64,000 bases of DNA, taken from NCBI RefSeq assembly GCF_014197435.1, contig NZ_JACIFP010000001.1, positions 1,984,001 through 2,048,000 of the forward strand. Direction: 5' to 3'. The position numbers and the translations under genes are program-made. Below, one piece after another: positions 44,759 through 53,106 of the stretch; positions within the stretch are counted from its first letter, which is position 1; each line of letters starts with the position of its first letter. Under the pieces are notes generated by a model, which was not told the origin of the DNA, made no database searches, and saw nothing but the letters and a program-made list of their open reading frames with translations. Source of the DNA: Gordonia humi (GTDB lineage: Bacteria > Actinomycetota > Actinomycetes > Mycobacteriales > Mycobacteriaceae).

Positions 44759-45622
44759 CTAGTCCGTTTCGGACACCGACATGGCCTCATCGTGGTCGTA
44801 TGTGGTGTGGCGCGATCGGAACTGGCCCGGTGTGAGGCCTGTCACCTTGCGGAACGCGACACTGAAGGACGTTGCCGTGTGATACCCGCACGGCTCGCAC
44901 AGTTCCTCGAGTGTCGCGCCGTCCAGCAGCAGCGGGATCGCGTACTGAATCCGCGCTCCGCGCACCCACTCGGCGAAACCGCAGCCCGCGTGCTCGACGA
45001 ACTGCCGCCGCAGAGTTCGACTGCTCACGCCGAGTCGCTGGGCCCAGCCGTCGAGGGTGGTCTGCGTCGACGGGTCGGCGAGCACCGACTCGATGATCGG
45101 AGTCAGCGACATGTCGGTCGGCATGCTGACGCGGAGTTGGCGTTCGGCTGGACTGATGACGTCGAAGACCATCGCTTCGGCGACGGTGCGCGAGTCGCTC
45201 GACAGGTTCGGTTCACTCAGACGCAGCAGGAGCAACCGCAGCAGCGGAGTCACCTCGACCGCGACCGGTCGAGTGGAGAGCGCGTCGAGCGAGTCGATGT
45301 CGAAATGAGTCGAATACGACGTCGAGGACGCCATCATCCAGCCCGAATGCGGCGTACCCGCGGGGATCCACAGGCCGAGCCCGGGCGTGGTCGTCCACCG
45401 CTCGCCGTCGGCGACCACCACGCCGGCTCCCCGGTCCTTCCACACGAGTTCGTGGGTCGGGTGCGAGTGGGTGTCGAAGTACACTCCGTGATCGGAGTGC
45501 TCGTGGTGATTGTGAATCGCGACCGGCATGGCGATCTCGCCGGCTCGATAGTTCGGCAGGGTGCGATACTCACTCACGCCGCTGACCGCACGCCACCGCA
45601 CGGGCGGCCGCACCTCTGGCAT
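44759..45622 (-). CDS. AraC-family regulator with cupin sensor domain
   Basis: A 287-residue regulator with an N-terminal cupin (HEHSDHGVYFDTHSHPTHELVW; LGLWIPAGTPHSGWM) and a C-terminal double HTH (about residues 185-275: LDGWAQRLGVSSRTLRRQF; LEELCEPCGYHTATSFSVAFRKVTG). It lies directly upstream of the second importer operon on the same strand, with the iron box between. AraC proteins beside siderophore importers often sense the loaded siderophore and turn on its uptake; this is the likely job. The start ATG 45622 is not backed by a strong Shine-Dalgarno. Confidence 0.9.
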   Translation of the reverse strand: MPEVRPPVRWRAVSGVSEYRTLPNYRAGEIAMPVAIHNHHEHSDHGVYFDTHSHPTHELVWKDRGAGVVVADGERWTTTPGLGLWIPAGTPHSGWMMASSTSYSTHFDIDSLDALSTRPVAVEVTPLLRLLLLRLSEPNLSSDSRTVAEAMVFDVISPAERQLRVSMPTDMSLTPIIESVLADPSTQTTLDGWAQRLGVSSRTLRRQFVEHAGCGFAEWVRGARIQYAIPLLLDGATLEELCEPCGYHTATSFSVAFRKVTGLTPGQFRSRHTTYDHDEAMSVSETD

Positions 45623-45827
45623 ACGGACAACCTTCCCTCGCGTCCAGGTGACGGGTCTCCATAAGCCGGCGACCTGAGGTCACGACGGCCCTGATCGACG
45701 GGCCGACCCATCTGTACCGTAGACGGCTCCGGAGCGTCGTCGGCCGGGGCCTCGGGGTGGATTCCCGACCCACTCGATGCGCACGCGTCGAACGGGCTCT
45801 CGTCGTCGGGCTGTCGACGTTCGGCGG

Positions 45828-46100
45828 TCAGCCGTAGACCTGCGTCGATCGCACCGAATCACGGCCGAGTAGGAACCACAGAAGTGACCCGATCAACGGG
45901 AGGCCGATGACCGCGACAGCCCACACCGACTTGCTCAGCACCGACAGGCCCTTGATGCCCATGATCTGCGCCAGGGCCGACATGACCAGCCCGAGCACAG
46001 CGAGCCCGGCCAGCAGGCCCCCGATGACGAGTCCGGTCGCATATCCCGATGTCAGACTCTCGCCCGAATCGGCCACAACCGGAAAAGTGTCTGCGTTCAT
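45828..46100 (-). CDS. Small membrane protein with PLDc_N-like domain
   Basis: A 90-residue protein with two membrane segments (residues 22-45 and 60-82). The second, WAVAVIGLPLIGSLLWFLLGRD, has the pattern of the phospholipase D N-terminal (PLDc_N) domain found alone in many actinobacterial small membrane proteins. The function is unknown. ATG 46100 is preceded by AAAGGGG. It stands alone. Confidence 0.82.
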   Translation of the reverse strand: MNADTFPVVADSGESLTSGYATGLVIGGLLAGLAVLGLVMSALAQIMGIKGLSVLSKSVWAVAVIGLPLIGSLLWFLLGRDSVRSTQVYG

Positions 46101-46898
46101 GAAACAGGCCCCTTTCGGACACGCCGGCACAGAGCCTCGCTCCGGGTGCCGCCACTACGGTGTTGGTGTTCATGTAGTCGCGGTCTCGAGGGTCTTCTGC
46201 ACGAAATAGTGAGAAGACTCACACTCGGGAGCTTCTCGCAGGCGGGCTCGATGTCGACTGACGGCGTGAGTCGACCGTTAGAGACGTACTGTCGCGGATC
46301 GTTCAGAACCGGTGCTGCCGCGACGACGGTTCGGGCTGCTGGTATTCGATGTTGCCCACGAACACGAGCCCGTGGAGGTCATGTCCGGCACCGCGATAGA
46401 TGTGCTGTTCGAGGATGATGTGAGTGTTCGCGACGGTGCTGTCGTGCCGCGTGGCGCCTTCTCTGAGCGGTGCGAGATCCTCCGGCCCGAGGCTGTGTGT
46501 CCGCGATCTCAGCAAGGACGTCGTCGACCGGCCGATGTTCCCGGTGCTCTGCGTCGCGGAAGTCGGGGTCGTACAGGCGTCGGCCGATCGGCCGGTCGTG
46601 AACGGGTGCTGTTGAGCGCGGATTCACTTCTCGACGCGGCTGTGCAGGGCGGCGTTGAGATCTCGGCGTGCTCGCGTGGCGGAGGCGGTGATCGAGGTCG
46701 GCCCCGCCAAGGCTAGAAGCCCGTCGACGACAGCGCTCGGGCCAGACTTGTCCCACTGATGAACATCGGGTGAATCCTCGCGGAGTGACGAGAAGGTCGA
46801 TCACCGGCTCGCGGCAGCGGTAAGGCCCGCGCGTCTGGAGGCGGGGGTGCGCCCGGCCGATGCCGTACGCCGTTGCTTACTCGGGGGAGAGACGACTT
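46101..46898. other. Long region without a confident gene; possible gene remnant
   Basis: No frame gives a convincing protein. On the minus strand between about 46303 and 46760, protein-like pieces appear in two different frames: VHDRPIGRRLYDPDFRDAEH followed by EHRPVDDVLAEIADTQ, and then in another frame HIILEQHIYRGAGHDLHGLV. This is what a gene with a frameshift would look like. I could not link it to a family, so it may be decayed or chance. Confidence 0.3.
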
Positions 46899-46938
46899 AC
46901 GGGAACACAGCACATCCCTCGATGTGGTGTGTTCCCGT
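46899..46938 (-). terminator. Terminator of tRNA-Ala
   Basis: An 18-bp stem with one mismatch (46899-46916 with 46921-46938) closes a 4-nt loop, 12 nt beyond the 3' end of the tRNA gene on the minus strand. Confidence 0.75.
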
Positions 46939-46950
46939 ATTGCGCTGCTG

Positions 46951-47023
46951 TGGAGCTAGGGAGAATCGAACTCCCGACCTACTCGATGCGAACGAGTCGC
47001 GCTACCAACTGCGCCATAGCCCC
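46951..47023 (-). tRNA. tRNA-Ala (anticodon CGC)
   Basis: A complete 73-nt cloverleaf on the minus strand: acceptor GGGGCTA/TAGCTCC including the G3-U70 pair that marks alanine tRNAs, D arm GCGC/GCGC, anticodon stem ACTCG/CGAGT with loop TTCGCAT, and T arm GGGAG-TTCGAAT-CTCCC. The anticodon CGC reads GCG. The discriminator base is A and no CCA is encoded. Confidence 0.96.
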
Positions 47024-47074
47024 GGGTGTCACCGAAGTGAACCGTGAACCACTATAACAGCGCCGTATGCTGAC

Positions 47075-47115
47075 AGTGGAATCCGGGTCGCGTCCGCTGC
47101 GACCCGGATTCCACT
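47075..47115. terminator. Strong hairpin downstream of a possible 30-residue peptide gene
   Basis: A 17-bp perfect stem (47075-47091 with 47099-47115) closes a 7-nt loop. It lies 11 bp after the stop of the short minus-strand ORF and could end its transcript. Confidence 0.75.
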
Positions 47116-47126
47116 CAGGCTGTATG

Positions 47127-47219
47127 TCAGGCGCCGAAACCGAAGGTCAGAGCAATCGACAGGAAGTCGCCGCCGAAGACGGTGATGTCGTTGAAGAACT
47201 GGGTGAGGGCGGGGAACAT
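47127..47219 (-). CDS. Possible small hydrophobic peptide, 30 residues
   Basis: ATG 47219 follows AAAGGAACGCC, a good Shine-Dalgarno and spacing, and the frame ends at TGA 47127. The peptide starts MFPALTQFFNDITVFGGDF and ends in a hydrophobic ALTFGFGA; it carries two acidic residues and no basic ones, and could lie along or in a membrane. A strong hairpin follows 11 bp later. Small acidic peptides with an FGG stretch recall the cell-wall porin peptides PorA/PorH of corynebacteria, but this is only a similarity of style. An iron-box-like sequence lies about 50 bp upstream. Confidence 0.55.
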   Translation of the reverse strand: MFPALTQFFNDITVFGGDFLSIALTFGFGA

Positions 47220-47270
47220 GGCGTTCCTTTCGGTTGGATTCCAAGCGCATCGTTTGATGCACGAGAATCG

Positions 47271-47289
47271 TTACATGAGGATTGCCTAA
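47271..47289 (-). promoter_or_regulatory. Possible iron-box-like site before the 30-residue peptide gene
   Basis: On the minus strand the site reads TTAGGCAATCCTCATGTAA, 12 of 19 positions of the IdeR consensus, with both ends conserved. The match is weak in the centre. Confidence 0.25.
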
Positions 47290-47508
47290 GTTGTAGATGT
47301 CCCGGCGTACGTCACAGCCGGTTACATGTTGTGACGGGGCGCAAGTTTCCTCGATCGTCGCCTCTCGCTGCCGCGCTGAGCTGGTCTTATTCGACGATCA
47401 GCATGGTTATCGCGGTAACTGAACGTTAGCGCGCAACACGGCGTTCATGTATCCGAAGGTTACGGAAATATTCAGACGATTGCCGAGATCTCAACTGCTG
47501 CTTGAGAT

Positions 47509-48315
47509 TCAGCACGCGGCGAGGACTCGCTGCATCGCCTCCTTCTCCGCCTTCGTGACCCACAGACGGTAGGAGGCCTTCACCTCGATCTGCCGCGAGA
47601 CGTAGGTGCAGCGGTATGCGCGGTTCGGCGGCAGCCACGTCGCGGCGTCTCCGTCCTTCTTGCGGGCATTGGTCGGTCCGTCGACGGCCTGCAGATTGAG
47701 CGGATCGTTGGCGAAGGACTTCCGCTCGTCCGCGGTCAACTGCTGTGCGCCTTTCTGCCAGGCGTCCGACAACGCGACGACGTGATCGATCTGCACCGCG
47801 TTCGACGTCGTCTCGCCGCGCTGGAAGTCGATCACCTTGCCGGTGTACACGTCGTCGAGAATGCCGGTGAGGATCACGCAGTCGCGCGTTTTCGGCTTGG
47901 TCGTCAGATCGATGAGATCTCGGCGGAGGATGTCGTTGCGGGTGTCGCAGCCGTTGTGCCCGCCCTCGACGTCGACGTCGTCGATCCATCCCTTGCCGAA
48001 CTGGCTGCGCGTGTAACCGGTCTTCGGTGCGCGCCCCTTGACCGGGATCGTCTCGAGGGTCGCGAGCGCGTTCGAGGCGGGACCCGTGGTCGGCGTCGCG
48101 GGCTCGATCGGCGTCGTGGGCTCGACCGGTGACGGCGACGCACTGGTGACCGGCGCATCTTCGACGATGGAATGACCGTCGATCGCGGTGCTCGACCACG
48201 ACACGTCCGTCCGGGCCTCATCGGGCAATGCGCAGCCGGAGACGACGAGACCGGCGGCGGCGACCGCGGTGACGGCTGCGAGGCGGACGGAACTGTGATC
48301 GGAGAACAGCGACAT
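47509..48315 (-). CDS. Secreted HNH-type nuclease lipoprotein (DUF1524/GmrSD C-terminal-like)
   Basis: A 268-residue lipoprotein: signal peptide ending VVSGC (Cys28), a Pro/Thr-rich linker to about residue 90, then a domain with GYTRSQFGKGW, GGHNGCDTRNDILRRDL, VQIDHVVALSDAW and DPLNLQAVDGPTNARKKDGDAATWLPP. The DHVVALSDAW and NLQA...N..K order is the HNH core of the DUF1524 family. It is thought to cut nucleic acid outside the cell, for nutrition or DNA turnover. ATG 48315 is preceded by GGGAG. It lies downstream of the hydrolase gene on the same strand with 61 bp between. Confidence 0.88.
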   Translation of the reverse strand: MSLFSDHSSVRLAAVTAVAAAGLVVSGCALPDEARTDVSWSSTAIDGHSIVEDAPVTSASPSPVEPTTPIEPATPTTGPASNALATLETIPVKGRAPKTGYTRSQFGKGWIDDVDVEGGHNGCDTRNDILRRDLIDLTTKPKTRDCVILTGILDDVYTGKVIDFQRGETTSNAVQIDHVVALSDAWQKGAQQLTADERKSFANDPLNLQAVDGPTNARKKDGDAATWLPPNRAYRCTYVSRQIEVKASYRLWVTKAEKEAMQRVLAAC

Positions 48316-48376
48316 GGCTCCCATTGTGCCGACCGCCCCCGACAATTCCGGCTCGGCGCCCGCCGGGCACCGACGG

Positions 48377-50023
48377 TCACCGCACGAACGGCGCGAACGG
48401 AGCGATGAGGCTGTCGAGGATGACGCGGCCGGTGAACTCTGCGTAGAGACCGACACTGTCGTGGAGTGTCTTGTTCGCGTCGTCGATCTCGTGCATATCG
48501 GGCACACGTTCGACGTAACGATCGGGGTCGTCGCCCCGGATGACGCTCGCGATGGCATTGAACGCATCCGAGTCGGTGTCGTCCAGATACGCCGAATGGG
48601 AGTCCCTGCCCTCCAGCAGCCGACGATGCCCGTGTTCGTCGGGGGACAGGTATCCGCTGTCGAGACGGATGACGCCGTCGGCGTCGTCGGGGTCCCCGCC
48701 GTGCAGTGGTGTTCCCGCCTCTTGCGCGTAGTGGATGACGTCGCCGGGCGGGGTGATCGAATAGCGGATCACGTCCGGGGCCGCGTTGTGCCATTCGCCG
48801 GGCAGTGCGCCGGTGCCCGCGGCCGACGCGTAGACCACGCGGTCGGCCCGTACGCCGAGTTGTTCGGCGGTACCCACGATCGTGCCGCCGTACGAGTGCC
48901 CGATGAGAGTGGTGGCGGCTCGCGGCGCCGCGACGGCCAGCTCTGTGTCGAGTGCATCGACGAACTGTTTGAGCCTCGGGGCGGCCTCCACGGCCAGGCG
49001 CGGGTCGACGGCCGTCGTCTTGAGCGGGGCCTTCCACGGCGCCGCCACGATGCTCTGCGGGAACTCGGAGTCGGCCCACACGATCACCGGGGAGCCGGTC
49101 TTCTCGTTCAGTGCCACCGCCCGCCTGCGCAGCGCGTCGGCGTCGTCGCCCGCTGTACCGGTGCCGGGAACGAAGACGGCGACGCCCGTCGACGACGCGT
49201 TCAGATCGCCGACGATCTCGACGAACCGTCCTCCGGCGTCGGGCTCGTAGGCGAGGAAGGCTCGGCGGTCGTCGAGCATCGACTCCAGGCGCTCGCGTTC
49301 GTCCGGATCGGATGTCGTGTCGGCGCGCATGAGCATCGTGTACCGGTTCGCGGCGACTCGATCGTCGAACGGAATGCCGTCCAGGTTGCCCACGACCGCC
49401 GACGAGGCTGTGATCACCCGGTCCTTCTCGTGCTGGGACAGCGACTCCCAGTACGACCTGCGCAGTATTGTCGGCAGGCTGCGCAACCGGTCGGCGGCCT
49501 CGGCCGGAGTCTGCGTGGTCCCGTCGGGCAGGGTGACCCGGTCTCCTGAGCCGTCGAGGTGTCCGACGGCGTCGGTGACGATGTCGTGCAGCAGCCGGTC
49601 GGCCATGTCCGCCTCGGTCAGGAGTGCGCGGATACGACCGGCGAGGTACCGGGCGTCGGTCCGCTTGGCCGGGTCCGGATGAGTCACCGTGCCGTCGGCG
49701 GCGACGGTGTAGCCCTGCGAGCGGGCCAGTTCGACGCGCTCGCGCAGCGTCGTCTGGATGTCGGCCAGCACCGAGGTCCGGGAGCGGACGGCGTCGGCCG
49801 CCGTGTCGATCGCGTGCGCCGAGCGCCCGAGCGACGACCCGACGACGAGCGTCTGCGTCAGTGCCGCATCGTGGGTGCTGCCCGACCATTCCGGATCGGC
49901 GCCGCACGCGCGCAGCGAGCGTCCCGCCGCGTCGACGAGCCGGTCGCTGAGAGTCTCCAACCGGGTGGCGACCTCCCGGAGGTCGTCGAGCCGCCAGGAG
50001 AGGACGTCGTCGACGCCGGTCAT
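48377..50023 (-). CDS. Alpha/beta hydrolase with ESX-like N-terminal helices (DUF1023 type)
   Basis: A 548-residue protein. Residues 1-130 are helical and contain a WSG turn (DPEWSGSTHDAAL), like WXG100-type proteins. From about residue 290 an alpha/beta hydrolase fold appears, with the nucleophile in TLIGHSYGGTIVG and VFVPGTGT on an earlier strand. DUF1023 proteins of mycolic-acid bacteria have this layout. The N-terminal part suggests export by, or binding to, a type VII system, though no ESX gene is in the window. The start ATG 50023 overlaps the stop of the gene at 50020 as ATGA. Confidence 0.88.
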   Translation of the reverse strand: MTGVDDVLSWRLDDLREVATRLETLSDRLVDAAGRSLRACGADPEWSGSTHDAALTQTLVVGSSLGRSAHAIDTAADAVRSRTSVLADIQTTLRERVELARSQGYTVAADGTVTHPDPAKRTDARYLAGRIRALLTEADMADRLLHDIVTDAVGHLDGSGDRVTLPDGTTQTPAEAADRLRSLPTILRRSYWESLSQHEKDRVITASSAVVGNLDGIPFDDRVAANRYTMLMRADTTSDPDERERLESMLDDRRAFLAYEPDAGGRFVEIVGDLNASSTGVAVFVPGTGTAGDDADALRRRAVALNEKTGSPVIVWADSEFPQSIVAAPWKAPLKTTAVDPRLAVEAAPRLKQFVDALDTELAVAAPRAATTLIGHSYGGTIVGTAEQLGVRADRVVYASAAGTGALPGEWHNAAPDVIRYSITPPGDVIHYAQEAGTPLHGGDPDDADGVIRLDSGYLSPDEHGHRRLLEGRDSHSAYLDDTDSDAFNAIASVIRGDDPDRYVERVPDMHEIDDANKTLHDSVGLYAEFTGRVILDSLIAPFAPFVR

Positions 50024-50310
50024 CGGACGTCCGCGTCGCCCGCGTCGCCGAGGGCGACCGCCGCCTGGGCGTCCGACTGCTCCGTCTGCGCGTTGAACAC
50101 GGCGAGCGCGTCCCCGAGCGCTATCAGCCGTCGGCCGTCGGCGTCGCAGATCGTCGTGGCACGTGAGCAGAACGCGGCCACCGCAGCGACACCGATCGAT
50201 GAGCCCGCGGTCGGCTGCGGCACGCGCACGTCGACGATCGCGTCGCCGACCTCTCTCCACACCGACGCGATCACCGCGATCCGGTCAGGAGTGATCCCGA
50301 ACGGCGACAT
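50020..50310 (-). CDS. Small ESX/EspC-like helical protein
   Basis: A 96-residue protein with no signal peptide and two predicted helices. The start MSPFGITPDRIAVIASVWREVGDAI resembles EspC-like and other type VII associated small proteins, which pair with a larger partner. It is translationally coupled to the hydrolase gene by an ATGA overlap, and the product probably forms a heterodimer with its N-terminal helices. The family call is by pattern only. Confidence 0.72.
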   Translation of the reverse strand: MSPFGITPDRIAVIASVWREVGDAIVDVRVPQPTAGSSIGVAAVAAFCSRATTICDADGRRLIALGDALAVFNAQTEQSDAQAAVALGDAGDADVR

Positions 50311-50428
50311 GGCTCCCCCTGCAGCAGTAGTGCGCCCGTATCGGGCCTCTACAGGGTCAGACGCACGCGAGCCCCGTGCGGTTCCGTGGTTGTCCACAGA
50401 CCCGCGCGGGGCTCGTCACGCGGTGGCG

Positions 50429-51898
50429 TCAGCTCAGTACCGACGTCCTCGCTTCGACGTCGGCGAGGAGGTTCGCCACCGTCTCGCCGGAGTCGGTCTT
50501 GTTGGTGCCGATGAAACCGGACGGACCGCGCTTGATCCACCCGGTCACATACACGCCCGGGACCGGGACGTCGCCGTCGACGACGCGACCGGCGACATTC
50601 GCCACGGTGCCGGTCGCGTCGTCGAACGGCAGTCCAGGAACGGGAACTCCCCGGTAGCCGATCGAGGTCAGCACGACGCCCGCGTCCATCGTCTCGGACC
50701 GGTCGGTTCCGGTGTGCACGAAGCGGACGCCCTCGACGCGGCCGACGCCGACGATCTCGGCGGGCGTCCGGCCGAACGTCAGCCGGATGAACGGTTCGGC
50801 GGGCCGGGGCCGCTCGGAGATCTCACGCAGCACGGACACCTTCGCGGCGACGGTCGGATCGTCGATGTCGTCGGCGTTCGTCCCCGCCAGATCGGCCGGG
50901 TCCACCCAGACGCGGGCGTGGCCGTCGGCGAGTCCGATCAGTTCGGGCAGGGTGAACGCGGCGTGTTCGGGTCCTCGGCGTCCCGCGACGACCACCTCGC
51001 GCACCGACGACGACCGGAGAGCGGCCAAAGCGTCGCGTGAGATGTCGGTCTTCGCGAGTTCGTCGACGTCGCCGGTCAGGATGCGAGCGACGTCGAGCGC
51101 GACGTTGCCGTTGCCGACGACCACCACGCGCTCGGTCGAGAGATCGGGACCGGCGTCGAGGAAGTCGGGATGACCGTTGTACCAGCCGACCAGCGATGTG
51201 GCGCTCTGAACGCCGGCCAGCTCGATGCCGGGCACCGCCAGCGGCTTGTCGGTCGGTGCGCCGCCCGCCCACAGCACCGCGGTGTAGCGGGACCGCAGTT
51301 CGTCGAGCGTGACGTCGCGTCCGACCTCGGTGCCGAGGCGGATCTCGATGTTCGGATGGCGGGCGATCTCGTCGAACAGGTTCATCACAGTGCGCGTGGC
51401 GGTGTGATCCGGTGCCACGCCGAACCGCGACAGGCCGAACGGCTGCGACAGGCGTTCGAAGACGGTGACGCGCACGCGCGGCTGCTTGAGCAGTTCGTCG
51501 GCCGCGTACATCGCCGACGGTCCGGAACCGACGATCGCGACGTCGACGACCTCGGGACCGCCGCGGATGGCGCGCGGTTTGGAGATCGGCGCGAGCGGCA
51601 GACGCTTGGACTTCTCGACGGGGAACCGGACGGCGTCCTCGGGCGGAATGCCGTAGTGCGCGGCGTTGACGTCGACGAACCGTTCGGCGGCGTCGGCCAG
51701 CCGATGGCCGGGGACGATCGCGCCGACCGGACATGCCGAGACGCATGCACCGCAGTCGACACAGGTCGACGGATCGATGTACAGCATCTCGGCGACGCCG
51801 AAGTCTGGCTCGTCCGGGGTGGGATGGATGCAGTTCACAGGGCATGCATAGACGCACGAGGCGTCGCCGCAGCACGCCTGGGTCACGACGTGAGGCAC
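50429..51898 (-). CDS. fprB: Ferredoxin-NADP reductase with fused ferredoxin domain, FprB type
   Basis: A 489-residue fusion. The N-terminal 60 residues are a 7Fe/8Fe ferredoxin with CCGDASCVYACPVNCIHP and CVDCGACVSACPVGA. The rest is a glutathione-reductase-like FAD/NADPH enzyme: FAD site VAIVGSGPSAMYAADELL, NADPH site VVVVGNGNVALDVARIL, and C-terminal GWIKRGPSGFIGTNK. The layout matches mycobacterial FprB. It lies 7 bp downstream of an AurF-like oxygenase gene and probably supplies it with electrons. Confidence 0.95.
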   Translation of the reverse strand: MPHVVTQACCGDASCVYACPVNCIHPTPDEPDFGVAEMLYIDPSTCVDCGACVSACPVGAIVPGHRLADAAERFVDVNAAHYGIPPEDAVRFPVEKSKRLPLAPISKPRAIRGGPEVVDVAIVGSGPSAMYAADELLKQPRVRVTVFERLSQPFGLSRFGVAPDHTATRTVMNLFDEIARHPNIEIRLGTEVGRDVTLDELRSRYTAVLWAGGAPTDKPLAVPGIELAGVQSATSLVGWYNGHPDFLDAGPDLSTERVVVVGNGNVALDVARILTGDVDELAKTDISRDALAALRSSSVREVVVAGRRGPEHAAFTLPELIGLADGHARVWVDPADLAGTNADDIDDPTVAAKVSVLREISERPRPAEPFIRLTFGRTPAEIVGVGRVEGVRFVHTGTDRSETMDAGVVLTSIGYRGVPVPGLPFDDATGTVANVAGRVVDGDVPVPGVYVTGWIKRGPSGFIGTNKTDSGETVANLLADVEARTSVLS

Positions 51899-51905
51899 AG
51901 GCGTA

Positions 51906-52922
51906 TCAACTCGCGGTGTAGGCGGGCTCGCTGCGGAACCGCGACGAGCGGCCGTCGATGCCCAGCGCCTTCCACACGCGACGCGACACCGGGTTCATCA
52001 GTCCGCACTGGTCGGCGAGCATGCGGACGTCACCGAACACGCCGGACAGGAACACTCGCGACTGCTCGGACTCCCAGAAGATCTCCTTCATCACCTCGCG
52101 CGGGACGTTGAACTCCTTGGCGAACTCGGCCGGGGGAACGACGATGGCGCCGCACAGCACGCGCATCACGAGCGGCATCACGAGCGACAGCACGAACTTG
52201 GCGAGCCGACCCTTCTTCGGGATGGTGGTCCGCAGGTGATTGTGCGCGAACGAGATGTGCCGTGCCTCCTCCGCGACGTGCAACTCCATGACCGCGGACA
52301 TCGCCGGGTGCATCTCGCTGTCGCGGCCGGCGCGCAGGAAGTCCTTCTGGATGTGGTCGATCGGCTCCTCGCCGGCCAGAACGCCGAAGAAGAACACGGT
52401 CGGGGTGAGAGTGGAGAACAACGGGATGATCGGCGAGAGAAGACGCAGCCAACGGCGCATGCCCGGCGTCGGCATGTCGATCCGGTTCACCAGCTCCTGG
52501 AACATCAGGGTGTGATTGCACTCCTCCTTGGATTCGTGCGTCACATAGCGGAAGCGCTTGTCGCCGTTGTCGAGACGGTCCGCGTACTGGATGAGTCCGC
52601 GAATCAGGATCGACTCGAACTGCAGGCCGACCTTGGCGACGTTGGCCTGGCGCCACATGCCGATGCGGATCTGCTCCGATTCCGGCAGGGCCTGGTACCA
52701 CGGATGGCGGCCGATCGGGTCGACGGTGTAGTTCAGGATCCACCGGCTGTCGTTCGGAACGACCGCCATGTCGGGTGCGTCCCAGGCGATGTCGAGATAC
52801 GGATCGAAGTTCCGGTGCACCGATGCCGACGAGAGGTCGTCGAGGACCTGCTCGTAGTCGAGCTTGTCGTCCTGCTTCACTGGCGGCTGGTAGGTGTGCG
52901 GCCGCGGCTGCGTCGAAGTCAT
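51906..52922 (-). CDS. AurF-like diiron oxygenase
   Basis: A 338-residue protein of the p-aminobenzoate N-oxygenase AurF/diiron family. Metal ligands are visible in QFESILIRGL (about residue 104), THESKEECNHTLMF (about 132-145) and MELHVAEEARHISF (about 220-232). The family can oxidise amines or desaturate/hydroxylate acyl substrates; the substrate here is unknown. ATG 52922 follows GAGGAG. It is the first gene of a two-gene operon with fprB. Related pairs exist in mycobacteria. Confidence 0.9.
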   Translation of the reverse strand: MTSTQPRPHTYQPPVKQDDKLDYEQVLDDLSSASVHRNFDPYLDIAWDAPDMAVVPNDSRWILNYTVDPIGRHPWYQALPESEQIRIGMWRQANVAKVGLQFESILIRGLIQYADRLDNGDKRFRYVTHESKEECNHTLMFQELVNRIDMPTPGMRRWLRLLSPIIPLFSTLTPTVFFFGVLAGEEPIDHIQKDFLRAGRDSEMHPAMSAVMELHVAEEARHISFAHNHLRTTIPKKGRLAKFVLSLVMPLVMRVLCGAIVVPPAEFAKEFNVPREVMKEIFWESEQSRVFLSGVFGDVRMLADQCGLMNPVSRRVWKALGIDGRSSRFRSEPAYTAS

Positions 52923-53106
52923 CTCGAATCTCCTCACTGGTGACGGCCGGGTCCCGGCCGCGTCGACCTTCTGACACCAACCGTGACATCAAGCGTTGAT
53001 CTTGTCAATGGCCGATGACACGATGGGGATTGTCGGACGGGTCCGTTCGGATCGAGTCCGTCGCCCGCGTCGCCCCGACCGTGAGCGATGCCGGATAATA
53101 GCCGAC

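Noticed and set aside
46312..46716. Plus-strand open frame of 134 codons in the poor region
   Set aside because: No ribosome site, odd composition and no family features; the minus strand shows more protein-like pieces, though also unconvincing.
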